A stretch of DNA of 64,000 nt. It comes from Micromonospora chokoriensis (GTDB taxonomy: Bacteria; Actinomycetota; Actinomycetes; Mycobacteriales; Micromonosporaceae). The stretch covers positions 6,448,001 to 6,512,000 of the forward strand of contig NZ_LT607409.1 of NCBI RefSeq assembly GCF_900091505.1, in the 5' to 3' direction. The notes below the pieces were generated by a model. The model had not been told where the DNA came from. It ran no database searches and saw only the letters and a program-made list of their open reading frames with translations. Positions 61,975 to 64,000 of the stretch are shown piece by piece. The first letter of the stretch is position 1; the number at the start of each line of letters is the position of its first letter. Position numbers and translations under genes: made by a program.

Positions 61975-64000
61975 TCAGCTGCAGCCGCTGGTGGAGCCGC
62001 AGCCCTCGCAGACGTAGCAGCTACCGGCGGGGCGCATCTTCGTACCGCAGGTGAAGCAGAGCGGTGCGTCGGCGGCCTTGCCGATCACGGCCTCCAGCAA
62101 CTCGGTGCTGGAACCCACGCTGGGTGCCGGCTTGGCGGCGGCCACGTCGGCCATCTCCTGCGCCGGCTGCGCGACGGCCTCCGGCTTGGCCGGGGTCTCC
62201 ACCGGCGCCGAGGACGCCATCACGGTGAGCTCTGCGCCCACCGCCGCGGCGGCCTCCGCGTCGGCCTCGGCCCGCAGCTGGGCGGCCCGCTCGGAAGCGG
62301 TGAAGATGCCCAGCTCGGCGCGGCGCTCGTACGGCAGGAAGTCCAGTGCCAGGCGACGGAAGATGTAGTCCATCACCGAGGCGGCCATCCGCACGTCCGG
62401 GTCGTCGGTCATACCGGCCGGCTCGAAGCGCATGTTGGTGAACTTGCTGACGAACGTCTCCAGCGGCACACCGTACTGGAGGCCGATGCTGATGGCCACC
62501 GAGAAGGCGTCCATCACGCCGGCCAGGGTCGAGCCCTGCTTGGACATCTTCAGGAAGACCTCGCCGAGGCCGTCGTCGGGGTAGGACGACGCGGTGAGGT
62601 AGCCCTCGGCACCGCCGACGGAGAAGCTGACCGTCTCGGACGGGCGCTTCTTCGGCAGGCGCTTACGCACCGGCCGGTACTCGATGACCTTCTCCACCGC
62701 GGCCGGCTCGGCGGCCACGGTGGCGGCGGCCGACTCGGTGGCCTTGTTGGACTTCGCCACCGAGAGCGGCTGGCCGACCTTGCAGTTGTCGCGGTAGATC
62801 GCCAGCGCCTTGAGGCCGAGCTTCCAGCCCTCGAAGTAAATCTTCTCGACGTCCTCGACGGTGGCCGCCTCCGGCATGTTGACCGTCTTGGAGATCGCGC
62901 CCGAGACGAACGGCTGGATCGCCGCCATCATCCGCACGTGGCCCATCGGGGCGATCGACCGCTCACCCATCGCGCAGTCGAACACCGCGTAGTGCTCCGG
63001 CTTGAGGCCGGGGGCGTCCACCACGTGGCCGTGGTCGGCGATGTGCTCGACGATCGCCTCGACCTGCTCCTCCGGGTAGCCGAGGCTACGCAGGGCGCGC
63101 GGCACCGTCTGGTTGACGATCTGCATCGAGCCGCCGCCGACCAGCTTCTTGAACTTGACCAGCGCCAGGTCCGGCTCCACGCCGGTCGTGTCGCAGTCCA
63201 TCATGAAGCCGATGGTGCCGGTCGGCGCGAGGACGCTCGCCTGCGCGTTACGCCACCCGAACTTGTCACCGATCTTGTTGCCCTGGGTCCACTGCTTGGT
63301 CGCCTCGCGGACGATAGCGGTGGCCACCGGGCTGGTCGGCTTGATCTCGTCGTTGGCGGCGGCGTGCTTGCGCATGACCCGCTTGTGCGGCTCGGCGTTG
63401 CGGGCGTAGCCGTCGTACGGGCCGACGACGCCGGCCAGCTCGGCCGAACGGCGGTACGCGGTGCCGGTCATCAGGGACGTGATGGACGCGGCGACCGAAC
63501 GGCCCTGGTCCGAGTCGTACGGCAGGCCGGTGGCCATCAGCAGGGCGCCCAGGTTGGCGTAGCCGATGCCGAGCTGCCGGTAGGCGCGGGTGGTCTCACC
63601 GATCTTCTCGGTCGGGAAGTCGGCGAAGCAGATCGAGATGTCCATCGCGGTGATGACGAACTCGACGGACTTGACGAACTTCTCCACCTCGAAGCCACCG
63701 TCGGCGCGGAGGAACTTCATGAGGTTGAGCGAGGCCAGGTTGCACGAGGAGTTGTCCAGGTGCAGGTACTCCGAACACGGGTTCGACGCGGTGATCCGCC
63801 CGGTCTCCGGGCAGGTGTGCCAGTCGTTGATCGTGTCGTCGTACTGCAGGCCCGGGTCGGCGCACTCCCAGGCGGCCTGCGAGATCGTCCGGAACAGCTT
63901 CTTGGCGTCGACGGTGTCGATCACCGAGCCGTCCAGCCGGCCGCGCAGGTTGAAGCTGCCGCCGTCCTCCACCGCCGACATGAACTCGTCGGAGACCCGG
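61975..64000 (-). CDS. nrdJ: Vitamin B12-dependent (class II) ribonucleotide reductase, C-terminal part (cut by window edge)
   Basis: At least 675 residues lie in the window; the gene continues beyond base 64000 and reading upstream gives RVSDEFMSAVEDGGSFNLRG, so the ATG at 63981 is internal. Conserved class II features are NPCSEYLHLDNSSCNLASLN (active-site region), LAPTGTIGFMMDCDTTGVEP and the C-terminal double zinc finger CFTCGTKMRP...CYVCEGCGSTSGCS. It reduces ribonucleotides to deoxyribonucleotides with adenosylcobalamin. The 5' end and any cobalamin riboswitch lie outside the window. Confidence 0.95.
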   Translation of the reverse strand, partial: RVSDEFMSAVEDGGSFNLRGRLDGSVIDTVDAKKLFRTISQAAWECADPGLQYDDTINDWHTCPETGRITASNPCSEYLHLDNSSCNLASLNLMKFLRADGGFEVEKFVKSVEFVITAMDISICFADFPTEKIGETTRAYRQLGIGYANLGALLMATGLPYDSDQGRSVAASITSLMTGTAYRRSAELAGVVGPYDGYARNAEPHKRVMRKHAAANDEIKPTSPVATAIVREATKQWTQGNKIGDKFGWRNAQASVLAPTGTIGFMMDCDTTGVEPDLALVKFKKLVGGGSMQIVNQTVPRALRSLGYPEEQVEAIVEHIADHGHVVDAPGLKPEHYAVFDCAMGERSIAPMGHVRMMAAIQPFVSGAISKTVNMPEAATVEDVEKIYFEGWKLGLKALAIYRDNCKVGQPLSVAKSNKATESAAATVAAEPAAVEKVIEYRPVRKRLPKKRPSETVSFSVGGAEGYLTASSYPDDGLGEVFLKMSKQGSTLAGVMDAFSVAISIGLQYGVPLETFVSKFTNMRFEPAGMTDDPDVRMAASVMDYIFRRLALDFLPYERRAELGIFTASERAAQLRAEADAEAAAAVGAELTVMASSAPVETPAKPEAVAQPAQEMADVAAAKPAPSVGSSTELLEAVIGKAADAPLCFTCGTKMRPAGSCYVCEGCGSTSGCS

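Overview
This window is high-GC (roughly 70% or more) actinobacterial chromosome. Several things point to Micromonosporaceae, most likely Micromonospora or a close relative: strong G/C bias at third codon positions, many GTG starts, many apparently leaderless genes, actinobacterial DUF families (DUF3000, DUF3159, DUF3710, DUF3093, DUF4193, DUF3039, DUF3099), and dispersed GATCATG-type hairpins. No rRNA, tRNA, CRISPR array, prophage or intact insertion sequence was seen.

Layout. 1-7074: heme synthesis (hemG partial, hemE), DUF3000, an RNase D-like HRDC nuclease, and a fatty-acid beta-oxidation pair (thiolase plus a fused enoyl-CoA hydratase/3-hydroxyacyl-CoA dehydrogenase). 7246-22588: an accessory block holding a proline-rich membrane protein, a glyoxalase-fold gene beside a truncated copy of itself, a two-component system, a C39-like peptidase, two tandem beta-propeller membrane proteins, three paralogous large polytopic (GT-C-like) membrane proteins and a lipoprotein. 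22761-29285: dxs, anmK, an RNA methyltransferase and an APC permease. 29450-36936: two TrkA/RCK proteins, DUF3159, OB-fold, DUF3710, dut, DUF3093, DUF4193, a LytR_C protein and an inositol monophosphatase. 37226-50022: the principal sigma factor and a second sigma-70 factor, with a helicase, TRIC channel, pseudouridine catabolism, a BrnTA-like toxin-antitoxin pair, DNA repair, a methyltransferase, dtd and Spo0M between them. 50111-55560: a protein acetyltransferase/AcuC deacetylase operon, a rhodanese and a DtxR/IdeR regulator. 55580-61039: a lipoprotein, small conserved genes and two FAD monooxygenases around a TetR regulator. 61040-61974: gene-poor DNA with an orphan palindrome, gene debris and a 23-bp minisatellite. 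61975-64000: the C-terminal part of a B12-dependent ribonucleotide reductase.

The order hemG-hemE-DUF3000-rnd, dxs, trmA-like-APC-trkA-trkA-DUF3159-OB-DUF3710-dut-DUF3093-DUF4193-LytR_C-suhB-sigA, sigB, ideR follows the M. tuberculosis Rv2677c-Rv2711 order as I recall it. This is therefore an old actinobacterial backbone into which the 7246-22588 block and the 50111-61974 accessory genes are interleaved.

Functional themes are acetyl-CoA and fatty-acid metabolism with reversible lysine acetylation, isoprenoid and heme synthesis, cell-envelope functions, potassium homeostasis, and global transcription and iron control. Most genes are ordinary. The best leads are the sigA/sigB gene-conversion-like tract, the twin TetR operators, the toxin-antitoxin operator, the acetylation operon and the uncharacterised envelope block with three GT-C-like paralogues.
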